This document shows positions 1 to 6,499 of a stretch of DNA of 16,911 bases, piece by piece. Position 1 is the first letter of the stretch; each line of letters opens with the position of its first letter. Made by a program: the position numbers and the translations under genes. The DNA is from Gammaproteobacteria bacterium UBA2965. GTDB lineage: Bacteria > Pseudomonadota > Gammaproteobacteria > Pseudomonadales > Azotimanducaceae. The stretch covers positions 53,892-70,802 of the forward strand of contig DEBD01000007.1 of NCBI GenBank assembly GCA_002348385.1, written 5' to 3'. Below the pieces are notes generated by a model. It was not told where the DNA came from. It ran no database searches and worked only from the letters and a program-made list of their open reading frames with translations.

Positions 1-249
1 GACAAGGGCATGGCCACGTTCTGGTCTACCTCCAGAGACGAGTTGTGGACCAAGGGCGAGACCTCCGGCGACTATCTGAAATTGGTGGAAGTGCTGGTGG
101 ACTGCGATCAGGACGCGCTGATCTACCGCGTCATTCCGCAGGGTGCCGGCGCTTGTCACACCCGCGACGCCGAAGGAAACGTGCGGCGCAGCTGCTTTTA
201 CCGGCGCCTGGACTCTCCTCACACCCTGGTATTCGTGGCGGACCCGTAA
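1..249 (+). CDS. hisI: Phosphoribosyl-AMP cyclohydrolase HisI, C-terminal part
   Basis: Partial gene cut by the left edge; the frame is open from base 1, and the ATG at 10 is internal. HisI opens the adenine ring of phosphoribosyl-AMP in the third step of histidine synthesis, in the cytoplasm. The visible part carries the family's signatures: the strand with WSTSR, the LWTKGETSG segment, DCDQDA, GACHT and SCFYRR. The cysteines of DCD, ACHT and SCFY match the zinc-binding cysteines of this enzyme. The protein ends soon after SCFYRRL, as single-domain HisI does, so there is no fused HisE domain. The insertion between ACHT and SCFY (RDAEGNVRR) is slightly longer than in many homologues. About the last 82 residues are present. 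It reads in the same direction as the peroxiredoxin 101 bases downstream, but that gene appears to have its own promoter. Confidence 0.93.
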   Translation, partial: DKGMATFWSTSRDELWTKGETSGDYLKLVEVLVDCDQDALIYRVIPQGAGACHTRDAEGNVRRSCFYRRLDSPHTLVFVADP

Positions 250-287
250 TGCGCATGGGGTAAAAATAATCTGGATTCCTGCGGGAG

Positions 288-318
288 TTGATGAGATACG
301 TCTCCAGATAACTATACT
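288..318 (+). promoter_or_regulatory. Candidate sigma-70 promoter of the selenoperoxiredoxin gene
   Basis: A TATACT hexamer (313-318) is a good -10 match. TTGATG (288-293) is a possible -35, with a 19-base spacer that is longer than ideal. The pair sits 33 bases before the ATG at 351. A clear Shine-Dalgarno GAGGA (340-344) lies 6 bases before the start codon. This is inferred from sequence only. Confidence 0.35.
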
Positions 319-350
319 AGCCGCCACGCCCCCCGGATTGAGGAACCCAC

Positions 351-878
351 ATGATCCGAAGACTCATGGCTCTTGCAACGGCACTGCTGGCAACCGGCGT
401 GGCGGCAGCGCAACCCGACGTTGGCGACGTGGCCCCGGAATGGTCCCTGGCCGGTTCCGACGGCCAGACCCACTCGCTGGCCGACCTGCGCGGACGACAC
501 GTGGTAGTGGCGTTCTTCCCGAAAGCCTTCACCGGCGGCTGAACCATCGAATGCAAGGCGCTGCGTGACAGCGACCGAGAGATTCGCGCGTTCGAGGTGG
601 CCTACTTCATGGCCAGCGTCGACTCCATAGAAGACAACACCGGTTTCGCCGAGAAGAACGGAGCCACATTTCCCATCCTGTCCGATCCGTCCAAGGAAAC
701 GGCCCGCGCCTACGGCGTGCTCGGATGGCACGGCTACACCAACCGCTGGACCTACTACATCGATCCCCAGGGGGTCATCGTCAAGATCGACAAGGACGTC
801 AATCCCATGACCGCGGGCGAATCGCTGGTGGCCAACCTGCAAGCGCTGGGGGTGCCAGCGGCGACCGTCACTCCCTAG
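351..878 (+). CDS. Exported selenocysteine-containing peroxiredoxin (in-frame UGA = Sec64)
   Basis: A thioredoxin-fold peroxiredoxin of the AhpC/TSA-Bcp type, 175 residues including one selenocysteine. Translation stops formally at TGA 540-542, but the same frame continues with normal peroxiredoxin sequence to the TAG at 876. The UGA is residue 64, in PKAFTGG-U-TIEC. This matches the PxxxTxxC active-site motif (P57, T61, U64), so Sec replaces the peroxidatic cysteine. C68, four residues later, is a likely resolving cysteine, like the CxxxxC of Bcp-type enzymes but one residue closer. Downstream, NRWTYYIDPQGVI is the usual C-terminal strand. Residues 1-20 look like a Sec signal peptide (RR, hydrophobic core, AAA before Q21), so the enzyme should act in the periplasm on peroxides, using an unknown thiol donor. 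A SECIS-like hairpin follows the UGA. The start is supported by GAGGA 6 bases upstream. A pseudogene with a nonsense mutation is the alternative, but the UGA position and hairpin argue strongly against it. Confidence 0.9.
540..586 (+). promoter_or_regulatory. Bacterial SECIS element directing Sec insertion at UGA 540-542
   Basis: After the UGA, bases 559-563 (CGCTG) pair with 569-573 (CAGCG). The 5-base loop CGTGA (564-568) has G at its second position, and 21 bases separate the UGA from the loop. With A574 bulged, G557-G558 can pair with C575-C576. A lower helix CGAAT (548-552)/ATTCG (582-586) extends the structure. Known bacterial SECIS elements need an apical stem-loop roughly 16-37 bases from the UGA with a G in the first two loop bases, for SelB binding. 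This element satisfies all of these. Folding was done by eye. Confidence 0.82.
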
Positions 879-935
879 GCGCCGCTCCCATGTTGCGGCG
901 TCCGGATCGAGTCCCGCGGCGCAATGGGATGGCCG

Positions 936-2531
936 CTAGAATGCCTCCCCGTGGTTCAGATACATGCTGATCTGCCGGGCATCTTCGTAGCGAACCGGGG
1001 CAGACGCCATCTTGTTGCCTGGATAGTAGGCCTGGGGATTGGTGATGAACGCGGTGACCGTAAAGTAGCCCCAGACCACGCTGGTATTCGGATCGCTCAT
1101 GGCCGCCGAATAGGCATAGCCCGGCACCGTGCCTGATCGGCGCCCAACCACACCGTCCAGGCTCGGACCGATCTGGCCCTGGCCCGCACCATCGAAGGTG
1201 TGGCAGCTACTGCAATTCTGCACGAACAGGGTTTGTGCCAGCTCCGCATCGTATTCGGCCGCATCGGCAATGCTGGTTTCGTCCTGCTGCATGACGCCAT
1301 GCTCTCTCAGAATGTCGAAGATGGTGGCGTTTTCGGTCATCTCAAACGGTTTGGCCACGCTGGCCAGCTCATCCGGCCCGGGTTGCCCTGGGCGAACGCG
1401 CAAGATTTTGCCGTTGGAAGAGTCGGTGAGTGCATAGATAAATCCATCCGGCCCTGTCGCCACCGAGCGGATGCGCTCGTTAAGATCCGGCAACAGGCGT
1501 TCTGAGTGTATGAGCTTATTATCACGAATCCGGAGCCTGCGAAGCGCCTGATCCGCAAGGGAGCCCACGAAGAGATCGCCCCGCCAGCTCGGGAATGCAT
1601 CTCCGGCGTAGTAGGCCAGACCTGAAGGGGCGATGGATGGGCTCCAGACCACCACCGGGTCGACAAAGCCCGCCGCCGTCTGCTGGTCGGACAAGGCAAA
1701 ACCGGAGTAGTCGAAGCCCCAGGTCACCAGCGGCCAACCGTAGTTTCCGCCCGGCTCCAGCAGGTTCAGCTCATCGCCGCCCTGAGGACCGATGTCCAGA
1801 CTCCAGACCTGATTCTCGCCGTCCAGCGCAAACCCACCCAGGGACCGCACCCCAGTGGCCCAGAGCTGGGGCTTGGCGTTCGGGTCGGAGACAACAAAGG
1901 GGTTGTCGTCCGGAATGCTCCCATCACGCCGTATGCGGATGATCTTGCCGATATCGCCGTCCATCCGCTGCACCATGCCATTGCCAGGGTTACCGCTGGA
2001 TCCCACGGCCACCAGCATGGACTTGTCCGGCAGGAACTGAATACGCGTAATATTCGGCCCGCCCGTGGGCGCGGGGGGTGACGTGCTGAACAGCTCCTGC
2101 CCGTCGACCAGGGCATCGCCTTCCAGACGGGCCCGATACACCACGCCGATTCTGGCGGAAGCGCTGCCACGGGTAAGCGTGAGGTAGACGTAGGGTTGCG
2201 TCTCAAAATCCGGATCCAGCTGAATGTCGAGCAGGCCATCATAGGGGCTCGCGGTGAGCAGCTCCGGCACACCGCTGATCTCGGCCATCACCGCGCCATC
2301 ACGTACGCGCTTGATCTTGCCCAACCGCTCCGTCAGCAACAGGCTGCCATCGGGCAGCCAGGCCATGGACCAGGGGAAACTCAGATCGCTCACGTAATCT
2401 TCGATCCAATAGCCCTGCTCGAACGCGTCCGATTGAGTGGCCCGGGCATCGTCACCCGAGGTGCAACCGTTAATCGCAATGAGGAGTGCGGCTATCAGCG
2501 CAGTCCGTGTCAGTGTTTTGCTCATATTCAT
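936..2531 (-). CDS. PQQ-type soluble aldose/sorbosone dehydrogenase lipoprotein with C-terminal cytochrome c domain
   Basis: 531 residues. The N terminus is a lipoprotein signal: positive residues, a hydrophobic stretch and a cysteine at 23 in AINGC, so the mature protein should be lipid-anchored. Residues about 40-385 form the six-bladed propeller of the glucose/sorbosone dehydrogenase (YliI/Asd) family: SFPWSMAWLPDGSLLLTER, GNPGNGM, GKIIRIRRDGSIPDDNPF, WATGVRSLGGFALD, GGDELN..GGNYGWP and SPSIAPSGLAYY. The family oxidises aldoses or related sugars with PQQ. A class I cytochrome c domain follows, with the heme site CSSCH at about 440-444 and a likely distal Met at 508 in GNKMA. The fusion suggests electrons pass from PQQ to the attached heme and on to the respiratory chain. 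Two start codons are possible (2531 and 2525, MNMSK); AGAGAG lies just upstream. It follows the NUDIX gene by 46 bases and probably shares its transcript. The substrate cannot be told. Confidence 0.92.
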   Translation of the reverse strand: MNMSKTLTRTALIAALLIAINGCTSGDDARATQSDAFEQGYWIEDYVSDLSFPWSMAWLPDGSLLLTERLGKIKRVRDGAVMAEISGVPELLTASPYDGLLDIQLDPDFETQPYVYLTLTRGSASARIGVVYRARLEGDALVDGQELFSTSPPAPTGGPNITRIQFLPDKSMLVAVGSSGNPGNGMVQRMDGDIGKIIRIRRDGSIPDDNPFVVSDPNAKPQLWATGVRSLGGFALDGENQVWSLDIGPQGGDELNLLEPGGNYGWPLVTWGFDYSGFALSDQQTAAGFVDPVVVWSPSIAPSGLAYYAGDAFPSWRGDLFVGSLADQALRRLRIRDNKLIHSERLLPDLNERIRSVATGPDGFIYALTDSSNGKILRVRPGQPGPDELASVAKPFEMTENATIFDILREHGVMQQDETSIADAAEYDAELAQTLFVQNCSSCHTFDGAGQGQIGPSLDGVVGRRSGTVPGYAYSAAMSDPNTSVVWGYFTVTAFITNPQAYYPGNKMASAPVRYEDARQISMYLNHGEAF

Positions 2532-2577
2532 AAACTCTCTGCCCGCGCTCGGCGCAGCAATTTGATCAGAATGGTGC

Positions 2578-3327
2578 TCAGTAAGTCTCTTCCGTATGTT
2601 CGAAATTGAATCCTGTCTTCGCCATCACCAGCCGGTGCCTGGGCCCCGGGGCATCCGCGTCCCAAGACTCATAACCAGCATCTCCACGCCACATAGCCAC
2701 ACGCACACCTTCGCCCGTCTTCCCTACGTGAGTGGCATACACCTTGGGCTCGTTTTCCCTGAAGTGATCGAGTATTCCTTGCGCCGGCTGGTATCTTGAC
2801 AAGTGATACAACGTGACCCAGGTAGGCGGCACCAGATCGATATCGCCTTCCCTGTGGCGGCGCAACGCATCAGCCGGTTGCACCCAGGCGTGGTCGGTTA
2901 TCTCACCGCCGTCTATGGCCACCTCATGTTGCTCGCCCACGCGGGCCGCAAAGAACCATGTGGCAAAGCGCTTCTGAGGACCCACGGCCGGTGGCGTCCA
3001 ATGCGCGAACCAATGGAACGCGCCAACATCAACCTGCAGACCAGCCTCTTCCAGGGTTTCGCGAGCGGCCGCGTTGCGGGCCGCCGCCTGCAGTTCGCCA
3101 TCTTCTGGGTAGTCCGCCTCATCGATTCGCCCTCCGGGAAATACCCACATTCCCCCAAACGCTATCTTGGAGTTCTTGCGGAGCATCAGGGTCTCAACAC
3201 CATCGTCCGTATCTCGCAGCAACACGACGGTAGCGGCCGGTATGGCGTCGTCGCGCTCCGGGTCGATGTCGGTCGGTTTGACGTCCCCATACATGTCGTT
3301 GGGATGCTGATCTGTGTCCTGGCCCAT
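2578..3327 (-). CDS. NUDIX hydrolase (NUDT19-like)
   Basis: 249 residues. The NUDIX box runs from GGRIDEADYP (about residue 66) to RETLEEAGL (R89-E90, E93-E94, G96), the metal-binding helix that hydrolyses a nucleoside diphosphate linked to another group. Upstream, PAATVVLLRD..VETLMLRKNSKIAFGGMWVFPGG and downstream HWFAHWTPPAVGPQKRFATWFF resemble the long NUDIX proteins related to NUDT19, where acyl-CoA or similar diphosphates are substrates; that substrate is an inference. The box is stretched by several residues between the glycine part and the RExxEE part, as is common in this subgroup. No clear ribosome binding site is seen, and a second ATG (residue 12, MYGDV) is possible. It is the first gene of a two-gene leftward unit with the sugar dehydrogenase. 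Confidence 0.85.
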   Translation of the reverse strand: MGQDTDQHPNDMYGDVKPTDIDPERDDAIPAATVVLLRDTDDGVETLMLRKNSKIAFGGMWVFPGGRIDEADYPEDGELQAAARNAAARETLEEAGLQVDVGAFHWFAHWTPPAVGPQKRFATWFFAARVGEQHEVAIDGGEITDHAWVQPADALRRHREGDIDLVPPTWVTLYHLSRYQPAQGILDHFRENEPKVYATHVGKTGEGVRVAMWRGDAGYESWDADAPGPRHRLVMAKTGFNFEHTEETY

Positions 3328-3398
3328 TTAGACGCGCCGCAAATTCCAAACGAGCATACTAACCCGCAATTGCCCTTACCGCAGTGCAACCGGACTGA

Positions 3399-3605
3399 AA
3401 GACCACCGGCTACTATGACAAGGGCATTACCGCAAACTGCATGACCAAGGCCTCCATGACCCGCGTGGGTGACAGCTACTAAGGCCCGGCGGCAAACACC
3501 GGCAAACTGCCGAGCGAATTGGCCAAGCCCCAGGAGCGTGCCGATACCGTAGCGCCTCTGGTGGTCTATCTTGCCTCTCCCGTAGCCTTGCAAGCTATCC
3601 AACTT
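3399..3605 (+). pseudogene. Remnant of a short-chain dehydrogenase (SDR) gene, C-terminal part
   Basis: The 327-base gap between the NUDIX and MAPEG genes holds a decayed SDR. In one frame, bases 3411-3479 read YYDKGITANCMTKASMTRVG, close to the YGITVNCIAPxAxTRM segment after the SDR active site. After an in-frame TAA (3480-3482) the same frame continues with KLPSELAKPQERADTVAPLV and VYLAS (about 3510-3596), matching the ELAxPEDVAPLVVYLAS segment near the SDR C terminus. The Rossmann glycine motif and the catalytic YxxxK are absent, and TGA occurs upstream at 3396. The stop is TAA and is not at a cysteine position, so it is not a selenocysteine codon. Most likely a degraded gene copy without function. 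Confidence 0.6.
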
Positions 3606-3654
3606 ACGAATCGGCGCGTATGGTCAGCGGCTCGCAACAACAAGAACCGACGCC

Positions 3655-4047
3655 ATGGAGAACATCGAATACCTCATCATCGTCAGCGCGCTGGCCCTGC
3701 TGGTGTACTACTTCACGCTGATGATGTCGGGGGTGGCCCGGGTGCGCTACAAGATCGAGGCGCCCGCGATTTCCGGCGACCCCGACTACGAGCGCTACGT
3801 TCGCGCCCATCACAACACCATGGAGCACCTGGTGCTGTTCCTGCCCGCCATGTGGCTGTTCGCCGTCGCCGTGGATCCCACCTGGGCCGCGGGTATCGGC
3901 ATCATCTGGCCGGTGGCGCGCCTTGGCTATGCGCTGGGTTATCACGCCCACGCGCCCAAGCGCATGCCATGGCTGCTGGCCAGCATGCCACCGATTTACG
4001 TGCTGGCATTGGGCTCTCTCATCGGGGGGATCTGGCGCTTGCTGTAG
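3655..4047 (+). CDS. MAPEG-family integral membrane protein
   Basis: 130 residues with about four hydrophobic membrane segments (residues ~5-27, ~60-80, ~82-100, ~108-128). The family motif region is clear: RVRYKIEAPAISGDPDYERY, then the HNTMEHLVLFLPAMWLFA helix and a GYALGYH segment. MAPEG proteins include microsomal glutathione transferases and leukotriene C4 synthase. Bacterial members are trimeric membrane proteins thought to conjugate or reduce lipophilic electrophiles and lipid peroxides with glutathione, but the activity of this one is unknown. The start is the ATG at 3655; no strong ribosome binding site is visible (only AAGAA). It stands alone, 49 bases from the end of the convergent SDR gene. 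Confidence 0.88.
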   Translation: MENIEYLIIVSALALLVYYFTLMMSGVARVRYKIEAPAISGDPDYERYVRAHHNTMEHLVLFLPAMWLFAVAVDPTWAAGIGIIWPVARLGYALGYHAHAPKRMPWLLASMPPIYVLALGSLIGGIWRLL

Positions 4048-4096
4048 TCCGGTGATAGGCATTAGGGGCGCGCAGTAGCCGCCAACCCCTGACGCT

Positions 4097-4855
4097 CTAC
4101 CAGGGCAAGGGCGTGCCGTCCCAGTGCACGAAACAACCGTGTATCGAAGGGTCGCATCCATTTGCCAGCGCAACAAGCCGATCGGCGGCCTTCCGCGCGG
4201 ACACACATTCACGTCCACGCAAAAAGGCATTGGACAGTGGTGAACGCGTCGTGCCCGGATGTACGGCCGCTACAATCGGATGGTTCCGACGCCGCCCGGC
4301 CTCGATGGCCAGATTTCGCACGCCCATATTCAGCGCCGCTTTAGACATGCGGTAGGAATACCAACCCCCAAGCCCATTGTCGCCGATGCTGCCCACCTTG
4401 GCGGAGAGAATCAGCACCTCCGAGCGCTCTGCGTGAAAGAGCAGCGGCAAACAGCCCTCGACATATCGCAAGGGCGCCAGCGCATTTGACCGAAACGATT
4501 TCATCGCATGATCGCAGCTGAGTTCACGCAGCGCCTTCTCCGGGCGATTGTGACTGTCATGCAGAAACCCCACGCAGACAAACACCTGATGGAGACGCTC
4601 GACGTGGGACTTCAGCTTGCCCGTCAATGCTGCCGGCGCCTCCTTCAAGGCATCGTGAGCCAACCAGGTGACGTCCCTACCAATCGCAGCCACCGGGCGC
4701 GCACTCAGGGCGACCACATGGTTCACTTCGATCCGACTAGCCAGCCTATCCACCAGCGCGGCGCCAATCCCGCTGCCAGCGCCAATGACCAACACATTCT
4801 TTTCTCTTACGACTCCAGCATCCGATTTGTTCAACCGAGACTCCATATTAGACAT
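4097..4855 (-). CDS. Short-chain dehydrogenase/reductase (C-factor-like SDR)
   Basis: About 252 residues from the chosen start. It has the N-terminal nucleotide-binding motif KNVLVIGAGSGIGAALVDRL, a conserved asparagine region (FRSNALAPLRYVEG), a serine strand VLILSAKVGSIGDN and the catalytic WYSYRMSKAALNM (Tyr-x3-Lys). VAAVHPGTTRSPLS is the usual substrate-loop strand. It should be a cytosolic NAD(P)-dependent oxidoreductase; the overall pattern is closest to CsgA/C-factor-like SDRs. The frame is open to an ATG at 4894, but that would add a short hydrophobic stretch (HILLVVSF) unlike SDRs; ATGs at 4855 or 4846 are more likely, though none has a clear ribosome binding site. It diverges from the small ORF at 4994 across an AT-rich control region and lies near a MerR regulator, as SDRs of this type often do in light/oxidant-responsive clusters. 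That association is recalled, not shown here. Confidence 0.85.
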   Translation of the reverse strand: MSNMESRLNKSDAGVVREKNVLVIGAGSGIGAALVDRLASRIEVNHVVALSARPVAAIGRDVTWLAHDALKEAPAALTGKLKSHVERLHQVFVCVGFLHDSHNRPEKALRELSCDHAMKSFRSNALAPLRYVEGCLPLLFHAERSEVLILSAKVGSIGDNGLGGWYSYRMSKAALNMGVRNLAIEAGRRRNHPIVAAVHPGTTRSPLSNAFLRGRECVSARKAADRLVALANGCDPSIHGCFVHWDGTPLPW

Positions 4856-4931
4856 AAATGAGACAACTAAAAGAATATGGCCAAAATAAGGCATATGTCT
4901 AGAATTAATCGAAATTTCTGGGAGATATATG

Positions 4932-4960
4932 TTGACATACGTTAGTCATTATCTAGACTA
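4932..4960 (+). promoter_or_regulatory. Candidate promoter with an overlapping inverted repeat, divergent region between SDR and small ORF
   Basis: TTGACA (4932-4937) is a perfect -35 hexamer; TAGACT (4954-4959) is a possible -10 after 16 bases. Overlapping them is the inverted repeat TAGTC (4943-4947) - 8 bases - GACTA (4956-4960). Related TCTAGA and TTAGAC words occur at 4898-4903 and 4973-4978. The surrounding 4856-4993 stretch is markedly AT-richer than the genes. A regulator, possibly the MerR protein encoded nearby, could bind here and control both directions; this is a hypothesis. Confidence 0.35.
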
Positions 4961-4993
4961 CTGCACCGTTACTTAGACAAAAGGTTGACTCAA

Positions 4994-5092
4994 ATGGCTT
5001 ACAAGATCGTTTCACAACACCCCATGTTCTTCGGTTCGACCGCGGTGGCCGCCAGCGGCACATTCGCGACCTTGCTGTCGCTCATCAGCTAA
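4994..5092 (+). CDS. Small protein, 32 residues, unknown function
   Basis: A short ORF, ATG 4994 to TAA 5090-5092. It has a plausible Shine-Dalgarno (AAAAGG, 4979-4984) 9 bases before the start and a good promoter candidate 34-62 bases upstream. The protein begins MAYKIVSQHPMFFG and ends in a weakly hydrophobic, small-residue-rich tail (STAVAASGTFATLLSLIS), which could be membrane-associated. The next gene starts 16 bases later in the same direction, so the two probably share an mRNA; a leader peptide role is also possible. I do not recognise a family. Support is positional only: ribosome binding site, promoter and tight spacing. Confidence 0.4.
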   Translation: MAYKIVSQHPMFFGSTAVAASGTFATLLSLIS

Positions 5093-5108
5093 GAGAGGTT
5101 CCTGCGAT

Positions 5109-5411
5109 ATGACGCCCAGACAGCTGAAACGAATAGGCAGGCAGCGCCCGGTAAGCACTCGGATCATCGCCGACGGCTGCCGCGACTATCTTGTCGAGGT
5201 TTCGTCCAAATTTGGCGCCGGGCTGCTTACAGACCGGCGCGGTGAGCGCTTGCGCTATCGCAGCCTGGTGGAAGTTTATGAAGTCCTTCGCCGCTGCGGG
5301 ATAGAGCGCTCGATACTCAGCCAGCGGGTAGCGCACGATGAGACCATTGGCGGTGGAGGCCGCCATGGACCCGCCGAATTCGCTGACATGCCAGTCACCG
5401 TAGTGGCCTAA
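5109..5411 (+). CDS. Small hypothetical protein, DUF6482-like
   Basis: 100 residues. AGAGAGG (5092-5098) lies about 10 bases before the ATG. The central part, RDYLVEVSSKFGAGLLTDRRG with RLRYRSLVEVYEVLRRCGIE, and the tail QRVAHDETIGG have the layout of small gammaproteobacterial proteins of the DUF6482 type: an RSxxEV helix followed by a chain ending in xxxYDEMxG/HDExxG. This family assignment is from memory and tentative; no function is known. There is no signal peptide or membrane segment, so it is probably cytosolic. It lies 16 bases after the 32-residue ORF and reads towards the MerR gene. The opposite strand also has a 121-residue open frame (5085-5450), judged to be a shadow because it has no recognisable features or ribosome binding site. 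Confidence 0.6.
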   Translation: MTPRQLKRIGRQRPVSTRIIADGCRDYLVEVSSKFGAGLLTDRRGERLRYRSLVEVYEVLRRCGIERSILSQRVAHDETIGGGGRHGPAEFADMPVTVVA

Positions 5412-5553
5412 TTTCCCGGGTGAGGGCCGGCGGCTCCTTCCTTCATGCACTCCCTACCGCCGGCCCTCGCCCACTCTCGCTTAATGCCCACCCACCGGTC
5501 GGCGCCTGCAACACAATGGCTTACCATAGACCGCTAACCGCACAGGAGTTGGC

Positions 5554-6492
5554 ATGTCCGCTAAAGAGACGCCTTTCGCCATCAGCGCCGTCACCCATCT
5601 AACCGGCATTTCGCCCCACACCTTAAGAAAATGGGAGAGCCGTTACTCAGTTGTGCAGCCCAAGCGCACACCCAGCGGCCGCCGCGTCTACACCCAATCC
5701 GACGTCGACAAGCTCGCGCTGCTGAAAGCGCTGGTCGCCCAGGGTCATCCCATTTCGGTTTTGAGTTCCCTCAGCGACGCCGAGCTCCAAGCCCTTCAGC
5801 ACCAGCTCCCCGAAATCAAAGAATCCAGAGCGGCGGACCAGATCATTGTGGTTGGACACATGCTCACCGCAACGCTGAAGCGCGAACCGCTGCAACACGA
5901 TAACGTGGAACTGCTGGCCACCGATGCGAGGCAGTGGCTCGCAGATGGGGAACCACGCGGCGAGCCCGGGTCGCGGGCGTTGGTGGTCGAGCTATCCACG
6001 GTAGAAGCAACGGAAGCCAATCAGCTGGCCAGGGCGGCCAGCGAGTTCGATCAAGTGATCCTCGTGTATGGATTCACCACCCAGGCGACGGTTGCGCAGC
6101 TATCCGACAAAGGCATTCTTTGCCTCAAAGCGCCCGCAGACGCACGTCAGCTGGCGAGCAATCTACTTTTTCGAGCCAATCCGCCCGCCGTATTGGACGT
6201 ACTCAACGACCCGAGGATTCCCCGCAAGCAATACGACGAACAAGCGATCGCAGCACTCGCTGCAATTCCTCCGAAGATCGCGTGTGAGTGCCCCGCGCAC
6301 ATCGCTGCGCTGCTTTCCGATATCAATGCGTTCGAGCAATACAGCCTGAACTGCGAGGACAGCGCGCCTGGGGACCGCGCTTTACACGCCCGATTGCGCC
6401 TGATTGCCGCCAACGCCCGTGCCCTGTTTGAGCAGGCGGTGGCCGAAGTAGCGCAAGCCGAGGGCATGGACCCCGAACGGCTCAAAGTGTGA
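5554..6492 (+). CDS. MerR-family transcriptional regulator with CECP-type C-terminal domain
   Basis: 312 residues. AGGAG (5544-5548) sits 5 bases before the ATG. Residues 7-75 are a MerR-type winged helix: FAISAVTHLTGISPHTLRKW, then ESRY, PKRTPSGRRVYTQSDVDKLALLKAL. This is the LitR/CarH-like subgroup that binds operators as a dimer. Residues about 95-205 look like an alpha/beta fold with beta strands IIVVGHML, ALVVELST and VILVYGF, but the DxHxxG cobalamin-binding motif of CarH/LitR is not present. The C-terminal part is helical and contains IACECPAHIAALL (C244, C246, H249) and AFEQYSLNC. Similar CECPxH domains occur in other proteobacterial MerR-type regulators; the cysteines and histidine could bind a metal or sense redox state, but this is unproven. 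The likely target is the divergent promoter region 4860-4993. It ends 7 bases from the convergent flavin-protein gene. Confidence 0.85.
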   Translation: MSAKETPFAISAVTHLTGISPHTLRKWESRYSVVQPKRTPSGRRVYTQSDVDKLALLKALVAQGHPISVLSSLSDAELQALQHQLPEIKESRAADQIIVVGHMLTATLKREPLQHDNVELLATDARQWLADGEPRGEPGSRALVVELSTVEATEANQLARAASEFDQVILVYGFTTQATVAQLSDKGILCLKAPADARQLASNLLFRANPPAVLDVLNDPRIPRKQYDEQAIAALAAIPPKIACECPAHIAALLSDINAFEQYSLNCEDSAPGDRALHARLRLIAANARALFEQAVAEVAQAEGMDPERLKV

Positions 6493-6499
6493 TCGCTGG

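Noticed and set aside
880..900. CGCCGC/GCGGCG hairpin after the peroxiredoxin gene considered as a terminator
   Set aside because: No T-run follows on either strand and the loop is 9 bases; support is too weak for an intrinsic terminator.
3480..3482. In-frame stop in the SDR remnant considered as a recoded codon
   Set aside because: It is TAA, not TGA, is not at a cysteine position, and the N-terminal half of the SDR is missing.
4063..4089. AGGGG...CCCCT inverted repeat between the convergent MAPEG and SDR genes
   Set aside because: Long unstructured loop and no T-run; too weak to call a terminator.
5085..5450. 121-residue open frame on the minus strand opposite the DUF6482-like gene
   Set aside because: No recognisable family and no ribosome binding site; the plus-strand frame has a ribosome binding site, a promoter context and family-like sequence.
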